Part shown: piece after piece, positions 24,811 to 32,931 of the stretch
Layout: each line of letters starts with the position of its first letter
Numbering within the stretch: position 1 is the stretch's first letter
DNA from: Peterkaempfera sp044755465
Lineage (GTDB): Bacteria; Actinomycetota; Actinomycetes; Streptomycetales; Streptomycetaceae
DNA: 64,000 nucleotides
NCBI RefSeq assembly: GCF_044755465.1
Contig: NZ_JBIVRB010000009.1
Span: 152,018-216,017, forward strand
Direction of reading: 5' to 3'
The notes under the pieces: generated by a model
What the model was told of the DNA's origin: nothing
Seen by the model: only the letters and a program-made list of their open reading frames with translations
Database searches by the model: none
Translations under genes and position numbers: made by a program

Positions 24811-26124
24811 ATGCCCACAGCCGGCAGGACTGCCCGCCGCCGAACACTCGCCCAGGCGGCCGGACTCCTGACCACCTCGCTCGCCCTCCTCCTCTCGCTG
24901 CCCGGCGCCGCCACCGCGCAATCCGTGGCGGACCGGGGCGCCCCGCCGACGATGACCCACCCCGATGCCGACCACGCCGGATCGGGCCTGCAACGTCAGG
25001 GCGGGAGCGGCGTATCCGCCCGGCCCGCAGCCACCCCAGCCGCAGCCACCCCAGCCGCCGCCACCCCAGCCGCCGCCGGCTCGCTGGCCGGCCTGGATGT
25101 GAGCAACTACCAGGGCAATGTGAACTGGACGGCGGTCAGGAACAACGGTGCCGCCTTCGCGTACGTCAAGGCGACCGAGGGCACCACCTACACCAGCCCC
25201 TCCTACAGCGGGCAGTACACCGGCGCGTACAACGCCGGACTGATCCGGGGCGCCTACCACTTCGCCCTGCCGGACAACTCCGGCGGCACCGCCCAGGCGG
25301 ACTGGTTCGTCGCGCACGGCGGCGGCTGGTCCGCCGACGGCAAGACGCTGCCGCCCGCCCTCGACATCGAGTACAACCCCTACGGCGCCACCTGCTACGG
25401 CCTCAGCCAGAGCGCCATGGTGTCCTGGGTCCGCGCCTTCAGCGACGAGGTACGGGCCAAGACCGGGCGCTACCCGGTGATCTACACCACCACCGACTGG
25501 TGGACCACCTGCACGGGCAACACCGCAAGCTTCGGCGCGACCAATCCGCTGTGGCTCGCCCGCTACGCCGGCAGTCCGGGCACCCTGCCCGCCGGCTGGT
25601 CGGCGCAGACCTTCTGGCAGTACGCCGACTCCGGGGTCTTCCCCGGCGACCAGGACAGCTTCAACGGCACCCTCGCCGACCTCCAGGCCCTGGCCCTCGG
25701 CAACGGCGGCACACCGCCGCCCAGCGCGGGGTGGCCCACCGTGCAGCAGGGGCAGAGCGGTCGGCAGGTGAGCACCGTGCAGTACCTGCTCAATGCGCAT
25801 GGCGCGTCACTGGCGGTCGACGGTGCCTTCGGCTCGGGCACCGGCAGCGCGGTGCGCTCCTTCCAGACCTCCCACGCACTGGCGGTCGACGGAGTCGTCG
25901 GCCCCGCGACCTGGCAGGCACTCCTGGTCACCGTGCAGCAGGGCAGCACCGGCGCGGCGGTCTCCGCCGTACAGGCAGAGCTCAATGCGCATGGCGCGTC
26001 ACTGGCGGTCGACGGTGCCTTCGGCTCGGGCACCGGCAGCGCGGTGCGCTCCTTCCAGACCTCCCACGCACTGGCGGTCGACGGAGTCGTCGGCCCCGCG
26101 ACCTGGCAGGCACTCGTCTCCTGA
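24811..26124 (+). CDS. Secreted GH25 lysozyme (muramidase) with two peptidoglycan-binding repeats
   Basis: 437 residues. AAGGA lies 5 bases before the ATG. A twin-arginine-like signal ('ARRRTLAQAAGLLTTSLALL', ending 'GAATAQS') is followed by a Pro/Ala/Thr linker with 'AATP' repeats. The GH25 catalytic domain (about 100-300) shows 'LAGLDVSNYQGNVNW', 'FAYVKATEGTTY', 'GAYHFALPD', 'PALDIEYN' (acidic pair) and 'FWQYADSG'. Two PG_binding_1 domains follow (about 320-372 and 383-436) with 'VQQGQSG..V..VQYLLNAHG' and 'VDGAFGSGTGSAVRSFQ'. It should cleave the N-acetylmuramic acid-N-acetylglucosamine bond of cell walls. It is transcribed with the M15 carboxypeptidase 33 bp downstream. Confidence 0.93.
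   Translation: MPTAGRTARRRTLAQAAGLLTTSLALLLSLPGAATAQSVADRGAPPTMTHPDADHAGSGLQRQGGSGVSARPAATPAAATPAAATPAAAGSLAGLDVSNYQGNVNWTAVRNNGAAFAYVKATEGTTYTSPSYSGQYTGAYNAGLIRGAYHFALPDNSGGTAQADWFVAHGGGWSADGKTLPPALDIEYNPYGATCYGLSQSAMVSWVRAFSDEVRAKTGRYPVIYTTTDWWTTCTGNTASFGATNPLWLARYAGSPGTLPAGWSAQTFWQYADSGVFPGDQDSFNGTLADLQALALGNGGTPPPSAGWPTVQQGQSGRQVSTVQYLLNAHGASLAVDGAFGSGTGSAVRSFQTSHALAVDGVVGPATWQALLVTVQQGSTGAAVSAVQAELNAHGASLAVDGAFGSGTGSAVRSFQTSHALAVDGVVGPATWQALVS
25789..25923 (+). repeat. Exact repeat, PG-binding domain copy 1
   Basis: 135 bp identical to 25981-26115 (192 bp apart, 64 codons), covering most of each PG_binding_1 domain. Confidence 0.95.
25981..26115 (+). repeat. Exact repeat, PG-binding domain copy 2
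   Basis: Identical to 25789-25923, including silent sites, so the duplication is very young or is homogenised by recombination. Confidence 0.95.
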
Positions 26125-26157
26125 CCGTCCCCCGCAAGCTCAAGGAGAGGATCAGTC

Positions 26158-26934
26158 ATGAACGCAGAGCACAACCCGGGAAGGAACATGAGCCGGCGCA
26201 CCCTCGTCAGAGGCGCGGTCGGTCTGGCGGCGGCGCTGGGCGGCGCGGCCGTCCTGAACGTCGGGCTGGCGGGCCGGGCGTCGGCGTACGGGTGGTCCCG
26301 CACGCTCCAGCAGGGCGCCAGCGGCTCGGACGTCACCGAGTTGCAGATCCGCGTCGCGGGCTGGGCGGCGGCCGGCGCGCAGCAGACCTATGTGGCCGTG
26401 GACGGCGCGTTCGGGGCGGGCACGGCGGCGGCGGTCAAGCGGTTCCAGTCGGCCTACGGGCTGGCCTCGGACGGGATCGCGGGACCGCAGACCCAGCAGG
26501 TGCTCAACGGCCTGGAGGCCGCGGACGGATCGACGACGCACTTCGGCTGGAACGAGTTCACCTCGCACGACGGCGCCGGGTTCACCGGGGGCAAGGTGGG
26601 CTCCGCGCAGGTCAAGGAGAACGTGCGGCGGCTGATGTACAAGCTGGAGGCCCTGCGCAAGAAGGCCGGGGACCGCCCCGCCACCATCAACTCCGGCTTC
26701 CGCAGCACCTCCTACAACGCCCAGGTGGGCGGCGCCTCCAACAGCATGCACACCTACGGCGTCGCGGCGGACGTGGCCGTGTCGGGGCTCTCCACGCTCA
26801 GCGTGTACCGGATCGCCGAGACCTGCGGCTTCTCCGGCCTGGAGACCTACACGGTGTCATGGCAGCACGTCGACAGCCGGATCGAGTACCCGTACGGCTC
26901 GCAGTCCTGGTGGTGGGAGGACGGCGTCGCCTGA
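26158..26934 (+). CDS. Secreted zinc D-Ala-D-Ala carboxypeptidase, peptidase M15A type, with PG-binding domain
   Basis: 258 residues from an ATG with AAGGAGAGG upstream. A Tat signal 'MSRRTLVRGAVGLAAALGG' ends near 'GRASAYG'. A PG_binding_1 domain (about 45-115, 'LQQGASGSDVTELQIRV', 'VDGAFGAGTAAAVKRFQ') is followed by the M15A domain (about 125-258). That domain carries the zinc-site segments 'TINSGFRSTSYNAQVGG', 'SMHTYGVAADV' and 'SWQHVDSRIEYP', as in the Streptomyces albus G enzyme. It cleaves the terminal D-alanine or cross-bridges of peptidoglycan. With the upstream muramidase it makes a two-enzyme wall-lysis operon. Confidence 0.93.
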   Translation: MNAEHNPGRNMSRRTLVRGAVGLAAALGGAAVLNVGLAGRASAYGWSRTLQQGASGSDVTELQIRVAGWAAAGAQQTYVAVDGAFGAGTAAAVKRFQSAYGLASDGIAGPQTQQVLNGLEAADGSTTHFGWNEFTSHDGAGFTGGKVGSAQVKENVRRLMYKLEALRKKAGDRPATINSGFRSTSYNAQVGGASNSMHTYGVAADVAVSGLSTLSVYRIAETCGFSGLETYTVSWQHVDSRIEYPYGSQSWWWEDGVA

Positions 26935-27002
26935 CCCGGGCACCCCGGCCACCGCTCTCGGACCGCCCACCGGCGGCCGGCCTGGCCGGGAGGCAACCGG
27001 CT

Positions 27003-27042
27003 GAGCGCTCCGGTCGGCCCGGCCGGGCCGGCTGGAGCGCTC
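27003..27042. terminator. Bidirectional terminator between the M15 gene and gap
   Basis: Arms gagcgctcc and ggagcgctc close a further G/C-rich stem with two G-U pairs, giving about 18 paired positions around a ggcc loop. It lies between convergent genes and can serve both. Confidence 0.75.
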
Positions 27043-27082
27043 ACCGCGGAGGTACCGGGCCGTGCGGCCTCCCGGTCTCCGG

Positions 27083-28081
27083 TCAGCCGGCGGCGAGCAG
27101 TTCGAGCGTATCGATCACGCGGTTCGAGAAGCCCCACTCGTTGTCGTACCAGGCGACCACCTTGACATGGCGGCCGTCCACCCGGGTGAGAGCCGAGTCG
27201 AAGATCGACGACGCCGGGTTGCCCGTGATGTCGGCCGACACGAGCGGGTCGTCCGAGTACTCGAGTACGCCGGCGAGCGGACCCTCCGCCGCTGCGCGGT
27301 ACGCCGCCAGCACGTCCTCGCGCGTCACATCGCGGGCGACGGTCGTGTTGAGTTCGACGATCGATCCCACCGGAACCGGCACCCGGATCGAGTCGCCCGA
27401 CAGCCTGCCGTCGAGCTGCGGCAGCACAAGGCCGATCGCCTTGGCAGCGCCCGTCGTGGTCGGCACGATGTTGACGGCGGCCGCGCGGGCCCGGCGGGCG
27501 TCGCGGTGCGGACCGTCCTGGAGGTTCTGCTCCTGCGTGTAGGCGTGCACCGTCGTCATGAAGCCGTGCTCGATGCCGGCGAGATCGTCGAGCACTGCGG
27601 CCAGCGGCGCGAGCGCGTTGGTCGTGCAGGAGGCGTTCGAGACGATCGTGTGCGCCGCCGGGTCGTACGCGTCGGTGTTGACCCCGAACGCGAGTGTGAC
27701 ATCGGCGCCGTCCGACGGCGCACTGACGAGCACCCTCTTCGCGCCCGCGTCGATGTGGGCGCGGGCGGCCGTAGCCGAGGTGAAGCGGCCGGTCGCCTCA
27801 AGCACGATGTCCACGCCGAGCTCGGCCCACGGCAGCTGCGCCGGCTCGCGCTCGGCGAGTACGGTGATGCGGCGGCCGTCGACGACGAGGGCGTCCCCGT
27901 CGGCGGTCACCGGGCGGCCGAGCCGGCCCGCCGTCGTGTCGTAGGCGAGCAGCCGCGCGAGGGTGGCGGGCTCCGTGAGGTCGTTGACGGCGACGACCTC
28001 CAGGTCGCTGTCGCGTTCGAGCAGTGCGCGCAGCACATTGCGTCCGATGCGACCGAATCCGTTGATGGCGATGCGAGTCAT
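27083..28081 (-). CDS. gap: Glyceraldehyde-3-phosphate dehydrogenase, type I
   Basis: 332 residues, full length. The NAD-binding opening 'TRIAINGFGRIGRNVLRALL' is followed by 'VVAVNDL' (Asp at the end of strand 2, NAD preference) and the active-site 'SNASCTTNALAPL' with the catalytic cysteine. Then come 'TTVHAYTQEQNLQDGPHRD' with the catalytic histidine and 'VPTTTGAAKAIG'. It converts glyceraldehyde 3-phosphate, NAD and phosphate to 1,3-bisphosphoglycerate. It is not in a pgk-tpi operon here but sits 109 bp downstream of a GlxA-type regulator on the same strand, so this is probably a second, conditionally expressed copy. Confidence 0.96.
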   Translation of the reverse strand: MTRIAINGFGRIGRNVLRALLERDSDLEVVAVNDLTEPATLARLLAYDTTAGRLGRPVTADGDALVVDGRRITVLAEREPAQLPWAELGVDIVLEATGRFTSATAARAHIDAGAKRVLVSAPSDGADVTLAFGVNTDAYDPAAHTIVSNASCTTNALAPLAAVLDDLAGIEHGFMTTVHAYTQEQNLQDGPHRDARRARAAAVNIVPTTTGAAKAIGLVLPQLDGRLSGDSIRVPVPVGSIVELNTTVARDVTREDVLAAYRAAAEGPLAGVLEYSDDPLVSADITGNPASSIFDSALTRVDGRHVKVVAWYDNEWGFSNRVIDTLELLAAG

Positions 28082-28190
28082 GAGTGGTGTCCTTTGCTCG
28101 GTTCGCCCTCAGGATTTCGCGCGGTATCCGCCGGTGACAGCGGCGTGAGTGCCATGGTCCGCAAGGATCGCGCCATGCGGTGGTGGCGGG

Positions 28191-29183
28191 CTACTCACCC
28201 CGGGCGAAGGTCCGCCGGTACTCGCTGGGCGTGGTGCCGAGGATGCGCTGGAAGTGCAGCCGCAGATTCGCACCGGTGCCGAGACCCACGTCCGCGGCGA
28301 TCTGCTCGATGCCCCGCTGCGAACGTTCGAGCAGCTCACGGGCCACGTCGAGCCGGGCGCGCATGATCCACTGCATCGGCGTGTACCCCGTGTCCTCGAC
28401 GAAGCGCCGCGAGAACGTGCGCGGCGACACTCCCGCATGCCGGGCGAGCACATCGAGGGTGAGGGGATCACCGAGCCGGTGCAGTGCCCACTCCCGGGTG
28501 GTGGCGAACCGCTCACCGAGCGGCTCGGGCACACTGCGCGGTACGTACTGCGCCTGGCCGCCGCTGCGGTAGGGGGCCGCGACCAGGCGCCGGGCCGCGT
28601 GGTTGGACGCGGACACCCCGAGATCGCCGCGCAGGATGTGCAGGCACAGGTCGATGCCCGAGGCGGCGCCGGCCGAGGTCAGCATGCTGCCCTCGTCGAC
28701 GAACAGGACGTTCTCGTCGACCCGGACGAGGGGACGCTTCACCGCGAGTGCCCGGGTGTAGTGCCAGTGCGTCGTGGCGCGCTTGCCGTCGAGCAGGCCC
28801 GTGGCAGCGAGCGCGAAGGCGCCCGTCGAGATGGCGGCGAGCCGCGCGCCCCGGTCGTGGGCGGCGATCAGCGCATCGACGACGGACGGCGGGGGGTCGT
28901 CACGGTCCGGGTGCCGGTAGCCGGGGACGAAGACGAGGTCGGCCCGCTCAAGTGCGTCGAGGCCGTGGGCGACGTAGTACGACAGGCCGTCGCCGCCGGT
29001 CACCAGACCGGCGGCCGCGCCGCACACCCGCACCTCGTACGGCATGCTCGCCCGGGTGGTGAACACCTGCGCGGGAATACCGACATCGAGGGGCTTCGCT
29101 CCTTCGAGCACGAGCACGGCGACCTGCCGCAGGGGTGGGACTGGCACGGGGAAGAGGGTACGCCGGAGTGCCGGGGGGTGCAT
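28191..29183 (-). CDS. GlxA family transcriptional regulator (DJ-1/PfpI domain plus AraC HTH)
   Basis: About 330 residues. The N-terminal half is a DJ-1/PfpI-type amidotransferase-like domain ('QVAVLVLEGAKPLDVGIPAQ', 'DLVFVPGYR', 'LAAISTGAFALAATGLLDG' with Thr where the enzyme family has a nucleophilic Cys, so it is probably a sensor). The C-terminal half is an AraC helix-turn-helix domain ('LTLDVLARHAGVSPRTFSRRF', 'GIEQIAADVGLGTGANLRLHF'). ATG 29183 has a poor ribosome-binding site; a GTG about 12 codons further in is an alternative. It lies directly upstream of gap in the same direction and may regulate it. Confidence 0.9.
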   Translation of the reverse strand: MHPPALRRTLFPVPVPPLRQVAVLVLEGAKPLDVGIPAQVFTTRASMPYEVRVCGAAAGLVTGGDGLSYYVAHGLDALERADLVFVPGYRHPDRDDPPPSVVDALIAAHDRGARLAAISTGAFALAATGLLDGKRATTHWHYTRALAVKRPLVRVDENVLFVDEGSMLTSAGAASGIDLCLHILRGDLGVSASNHAARRLVAAPYRSGGQAQYVPRSVPEPLGERFATTREWALHRLGDPLTLDVLARHAGVSPRTFSRRFVEDTGYTPMQWIMRARLDVARELLERSQRGIEQIAADVGLGTGANLRLHFQRILGTTPSEYRRTFARGE

Positions 29184-29253
29184 CAGCCCGAGTGCGCCAC
29201 GGCCGCGCCGGTGCTCGGGCCGACGACGGGCGGAGTTCGACGGACCAGCCGGG

Positions 29254-29748
29254 TCAGTCGAGATCCGGCAGGGCCAGCCAGTCCTGCCAGGAGAGGTCGC
29301 GTCCGACGTACCTCGGACGTTCGAAGGGCCATGCCTCAGCGATCCACTGCGGGACGAGCGCGTCCAGCGCCTGCTGGAGTGCGGTGCCGACCTGGTCGTC
29401 CACCACCCACCAGGAGATCTCGGCATCAGCGCCGGCCTTCTCCGGCGGGTCGATGTAGACGCAGCCGAGCAGGGCCGTACCCGCGTCGTCGAACAGCGCG
29501 TAGTTGAAGGACTCATGGGCCGCGATCTCGACCTCGTGCCGCACCAGGTCTTCCCGGTCCTGCTCATACGTCATGGTGGCCGGCGGCCAGCCCCATGCCT
29601 CACCGTAGATGGACCACAGACGTTGCCGCGAGCCCATCACGGCCGGGTAGTCGAGCGCGGTGTCCGCGCCGGTGATCGGGCGCAGGTGGTGGCCGTCGGG
29701 GAGTGCCACGCGGACGGGATGGACGAAATCAGCAGGCAGCCAGGTCAT
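29254..29748 (-). CDS. GNAT-like N-acetyltransferase family protein
   Basis: 164 residues beginning 'MTWLPADFVHPVRVALPDGH', continuing 'LRPITGADTALDYPAVMG', 'TYEQDREDLVRHE', 'FNYALFDDAGTALLGCVYID' and 'AEISWWVVDD'. The beta-strand pattern (recognition 'LRPIT', then 'YALFD..G.LLGCVYI', then 'AEISWWV') is that of GNAT acetyltransferases. The acetyl-CoA loop (R/Q-x-x-G-x-A) is weak: 'VGTALQQALDAL' is the best candidate, so catalysis is uncertain. No operon partner is obvious; the GlxA-type gene follows 70 bp downstream on the same strand. Confidence 0.8.
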   Translation of the reverse strand: MTWLPADFVHPVRVALPDGHHLRPITGADTALDYPAVMGSRQRLWSIYGEAWGWPPATMTYEQDREDLVRHEVEIAAHESFNYALFDDAGTALLGCVYIDPPEKAGADAEISWWVVDDQVGTALQQALDALVPQWIAEAWPFERPRYVGRDLSWQDWLALPDLD

Positions 29749-29869
29749 GGGCCGGAGGGTAGTTGACGGCCCGCCACCCGGCATCCGGATATACGGCGGG
29801 TGGCCATGGCGCCACGGGTTTTTCTGTTCGGGAACCCGGTAGGCGCAGCGGCCCCGAGGGCTCCCGTTC

Positions 29870-29900
29870 CGGGCCGGCCCCGGCTGCCGGGGCCGGCCCG
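29870..29900 (-). terminator. Hairpin terminator after the MFS gene
   Basis: Perfect 14-bp stem (29870-29883 with 29887-29900) and a ctg loop, 12 bp beyond the MFS stop. Confidence 0.8.
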
Positions 29901-29912
29901 TACGGTCGGAGG

Positions 29913-31364
29913 TCAGTCGTGGGCGGCGAGCAGGTCGCGGTCCCCCGTCTGCGCGGCCCGTTCCGGCGGGCTGGTCCGCCGCAGGACGGTGACGGCGACG
30001 AGGACGGCGGCGACCAGGAGCGCGGCGCCGAGGGTCAGGCCGAGCGCGTATCCGTCGTCGAGGGCGTCGAGGGTGGGGGTGCGGCCGGTGCGGTGCTGGG
30101 CCGCGGTGCCGAGGGCGGCGAGGCCGAGTGAGGCGCCGATCTGGCGTGAGCTGTTGAGCAGGCCGGAGGCGGTTCCGACCTCCTGGGGCGCGACGCCGGC
30201 GGTAGCGATGGAGACGACCGGTCCGAGGCAGAGCCCGAAGCCGACGCCGGCGACGATCGAGGGACCGAGGACATCGGTGGCGAAGGCGCCGTCCGTGCTG
30301 ATCAGACCGAACCAGGCGAGCCCGATCGCGGTGAGCAGCCCTCCGACGATCAGCAGGGTGCGGGGAGGGAGGCGGTAGCCGAGTTTGACGGCGGCCACCG
30401 AGCCGGCGATCAGTCCGAAGGTGAACGGCAGGAACATGACCCCGGTCAGCGCGGGCCCCTTGCCGAGGATCTCCTGGAGGTAGAGGGAGACGAAGTAGAA
30501 GCCCGGGGTCATGGCCGCGCCGACCAGGAGGTTGTACGTGTTGGCGCCGGCGACCGAGCGGTTGGCGAACAGGCCGAGCCGGATCAGCGGTTCGCGGGCG
30601 GTGGTCCGTTCGACGTGGAGGAAGGCGGCCAGGAGCGCGACGGCGACCGCCAGGGTCGTCAGGGTGACGGTGGAGGTCCACCCGTACTGGTCGGTGCGGA
30701 CGACGCCGAACACCAGCAGTGTCATGCCCGCCGTGGCCAGGACGGCACCGAGCACGTCCGGACGGCCGGCCCGAGCGGCCGGTGGGGTGGCGGCGACACC
30801 GCGCCAGGCCAGGGCCAGCGCGCAGGCGGCCATCGGCACGTTCACCAGCATGACCCAGCGCCAGCTCGCGTACTGCGTGAGCACACCGCCGATCACGACG
30901 CCGAAGGCACCTCCGGCGGCGTTGGTCGCGCTCCACACCCCGAAGGCCCGGACGCGGGCCCTGCCCGCGGGGAAGGTCGCGGTCAGCAGTGCCAGCGCGG
31001 CCGGGGCCAGTGCGGCGGCCCCGATGCCCTGCAGGGTCCGGGCGGCGACGAGCTGGCCGGGCGCCTGGGCGAGGCCGCCGCCGAGGGAGGCCAGGCCGAA
31101 CAGGCCGAGCCCGAGCAGCAGGACCCGTTTGCGGCCGTAGCGGTCGGCGGCCTTGCCGCCCAGCAGGAGCAGCCCGCCGAAGGTGAGGGCGTAGGCGTGG
31201 ATCACCCAGGTCAGGCCCACGGCGCTGAAGCCCAGGCCGGTGGCGATCTGCGGAAGCCCCACGTTCACAACCGAGATGTCCAGCGACACCATGAACTGCA
31301 CGACGGCGACCACAGCGAGCGTGAGCCCTGGCCGTACACCCGAAACGCCGGAATTGTTCGTCAT
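29913..31364 (-). CDS. MFS drug efflux transporter, DHA2 (EmrB/QacA) family
   Basis: 483 residues and about 14 hydrophobic segments. Family motifs: 'VQFMVSLDISVVNVGLPQI' (TM1 motif D1), 'LLLLGGKAADRYGRKRVLLLG' (motif A), 'GIGAAALAPAALALLTATFP' and 'GPSIVAGVGFGLCLGPVVS' (motif C-like). It should export a hydrophobic drug in exchange for protons. I take ATG 31364 ('MTNNSGVSG'); the frame is open further upstream but enters the shared regulatory gap. It is divergent from a TetR gene, with a near-perfect 24-bp operator between them, so it is very probably repressed by that protein and induced by its ligand. Confidence 0.93.
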   Translation of the reverse strand: MTNNSGVSGVRPGLTLAVVAVVQFMVSLDISVVNVGLPQIATGLGFSAVGLTWVIHAYALTFGGLLLLGGKAADRYGRKRVLLLGLGLFGLASLGGGLAQAPGQLVAARTLQGIGAAALAPAALALLTATFPAGRARVRAFGVWSATNAAGGAFGVVIGGVLTQYASWRWVMLVNVPMAACALALAWRGVAATPPAARAGRPDVLGAVLATAGMTLLVFGVVRTDQYGWTSTVTLTTLAVAVALLAAFLHVERTTAREPLIRLGLFANRSVAGANTYNLLVGAAMTPGFYFVSLYLQEILGKGPALTGVMFLPFTFGLIAGSVAAVKLGYRLPPRTLLIVGGLLTAIGLAWFGLISTDGAFATDVLGPSIVAGVGFGLCLGPVVSIATAGVAPQEVGTASGLLNSSRQIGASLGLAALGTAAQHRTGRTPTLDALDDGYALGLTLGAALLVAAVLVAVTVLRRTSPPERAAQTGDRDLLAAHD

Positions 31365-31404
31365 CGCAGACCCCGTCCTCGTCGCTGTGCTGCCAGTGCC
31401 ACTA

Positions 31405-31428
31405 ACTTTAGGAACATGTTCCGAAAGT
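31405..31428. promoter_or_regulatory. TetR operator, 24-bp near-perfect palindrome
   Basis: A perfect 12-bp core, ggaacatgttcc (31411-31422), is flanked by matching acttt and aaagt arms; only one symmetric pair (31410/31423) mismatches. It lies 41 bp before the MFS start in the divergent MFS/TetR gap. Confidence 0.75.
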
Positions 31429-31558
31429 AGCATCCGGAGCGGCCGCTGTGAACCGGAGGGGGCGCACCCCGCGTCGGTTTGGCGACTGGAAGGCGGGTGG
31501 ACGTACGACCTGCGGCTCGTGTGCGCGGCCGAGTAGGGCGGGACGGCATGATGGGGCC

Positions 31559-32248
31559 ATGCCCCGACCCCCCGCATCTCAGGGCCGCACCGGCCGCCCG
31601 CCCGTGACCTCCCGCGCGGAGATCCTGACGGCAGCCCGCCGACTCATCGACCGGGACGGCTGGGAGAAGCTGACCATCCGCCGGCTGGCCGCGGAGATCG
31701 GCATCGGGGCGACGACCCTGTACCACCACATCCGGGACAAGGAGGACCTGCTGATCCAGCTGCTCGAACACCACATCAGCCAGCTGGAGCGCCCTCGACT
31801 CCCCGGTGACCCACGGGAGCGCATCGTCGCCGCCGCCACCGCGATGCACGACGCGCTCGCGGCCTGGCCATGGGCCGCCGAGGTCCTCACCACCGACGGT
31901 TTCGTCGGCCTCCTCGACGAATCGGCGCTCTGGATGGTCGAGGCCATCGTCGCCGGAGCCGACGACCACGGGTGCACACCCGAACAATCCGTCGACGTCT
32001 TCCGCAGCATCTGGTACTACACCGTCGGCGAGATCCTCGTCCGCGCCCACACCGCCCGGCGGCAGAACGGCGAGAAGCTCCCCGTGTTCCGCACCAGCTT
32101 CGACGCGTCCCAGGTGCCGCACCTGGCTGCCGTCAGCGATCGATGGCGCGCACTGTCCGTACGGGACACCTACCCGCAGGGAGTCCGTGCGTTCGTCGAC
32201 GGGCTGCTCGCCCGAGCCGCGTCGGCGGCTTCGGACGGCGCCGGCTGA
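31559..32248 (+). CDS. TetR family regulator of the divergent MFS exporter
   Basis: 229 residues. DNA-binding domain: 'SRAEILTAARRLIDRDGW', then 'KLTIRRLAAEIGIGATTLYHHI' and 'DKEDLLIQLLE', close to the TetR-class consensus. The C-terminal domain has 'AAAMHDALAAWPWAAEVL' and 'YYTVGEILVRAHTA', similar to the TetR_C drug-binding domain. The gene arrangement and the operator at 31405-31428 make it the likely repressor of the MFS gene and of itself. The ATG at 31559 has only a weak GGGG upstream. Confidence 0.92.
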   Translation: MPRPPASQGRTGRPPVTSRAEILTAARRLIDRDGWEKLTIRRLAAEIGIGATTLYHHIRDKEDLLIQLLEHHISQLERPRLPGDPRERIVAAATAMHDALAAWPWAAEVLTTDGFVGLLDESALWMVEAIVAGADDHGCTPEQSVDVFRSIWYYTVGEILVRAHTARRQNGEKLPVFRTSFDASQVPHLAAVSDRWRALSVRDTYPQGVRAFVDGLLARAASAASDGAG

Positions 32249-32252
32249 GCCG

Positions 32253-32474
32253 GAGGGCCTGGGGCCGGCCGGGCCACGGCCTGGCCGTCGCGGACGGCGG
32301 TGAAGCGGCCGGGGTCGCACTCCCAGATGCCGACCTCCAGCCGACCGTAGGCCGGCTCCCAGCCGGTGAGGGCCGTCTCCGACTGGCTGTCGAGGCTGGT
32401 GGGCTTGGGCTGGGCGGGGGCAGCTCGACGGTCGAGGCGTCGGGGATGCAGCTGGGGGCAGTGCTGGTGTCCAT
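32253..32474 (-). pseudogene. Cupin domain protein, truncated and frame-broken
   Basis: A start at 32474 reads 'MDTSTAPSCIPDASTVELP'. After a frame change it continues with 'LTGWEPAYGR' and 'LEVGIWECDPGRFTAVRDG', the opening of DUF861-type cupins usually found with amine or amino-acid oxidases. The sequence breaks off before the second half of the barrel and runs into the 3' end of the TetR gene. A deletion has evidently removed the rest. Confidence 0.55.
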
Positions 32475-32490
32475 GGTGGATCGGCTCCGT

Positions 32491-32706
32491 TCAGCGCCCG
32501 CTGATGACATGGGCGACGCGTGCGATGGCGGAGGTGCGGGCCAGGCCGGAGTGCTCGTGCACGCGCGGCACGCCGAGCACGCCGGACCAGGGGTGGTCGA
32601 GGGCGGTGTTCCGGGTGGCGGGGAAGTGCTGCCGCAGGATGGCCTGCGGCTGGAGCTGGGTGGCGGTGCGGGTCGGACCCTCTGCTTCGGTGGCGCCCTC
32701 GCCCAT
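32491..32706 (-). pseudogene. FAD-dependent (DAO-type) oxidoreductase, C-terminal remnant
   Basis: About 71 codons ending in TGA, with 'LRQHFPATRNTALDHPWSG' and 'VLGVPR', then 'ARTSAIARVAHVISGR'. In intact DAO-family oxidases this region reads 'FPxLxxxxxxHxWxGxLGxPRD...'; here the glycine-rich segment after 'PR' is damaged. It stands directly before the cupin remnant, as in putrescine/amine-oxidation operons. Confidence 0.45.
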
Positions 32707-32831
32707 CGGGCGGCGGTGATCGCGGTCCGCGACTGGCAGCGGGAGCAGCAGCCGGCACCGACGGCATGAAACTCAAGCGGGCCGCCCTGGCAGGGGTCGG
32801 CTGGGGTCGGCTTCCAGTTCCGCACCTTCGC

Positions 32832-32847
32832 TGTGATGCGCATCACA
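32832..32847. promoter_or_regulatory. CRP-type 16-bp perfect palindrome
   Basis: The site tgtgatgcgcatcaca fits the TGTGA-N6-TCACA rule of CRP-family proteins exactly; Streptomyces Crp also prefers GTG-N6-CAC. It is 84 bp upstream of the His/Met-rich membrane protein gene. Confidence 0.6.
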
Positions 32848-32931
32848 TGGTGAGTGGGCCTGAAAGCGTGCGCCGTTTTGGCCGACCTGACCCTATGCCC
32901 GGCTCACGGCGGCTGGGACGATAAGCCGGCC

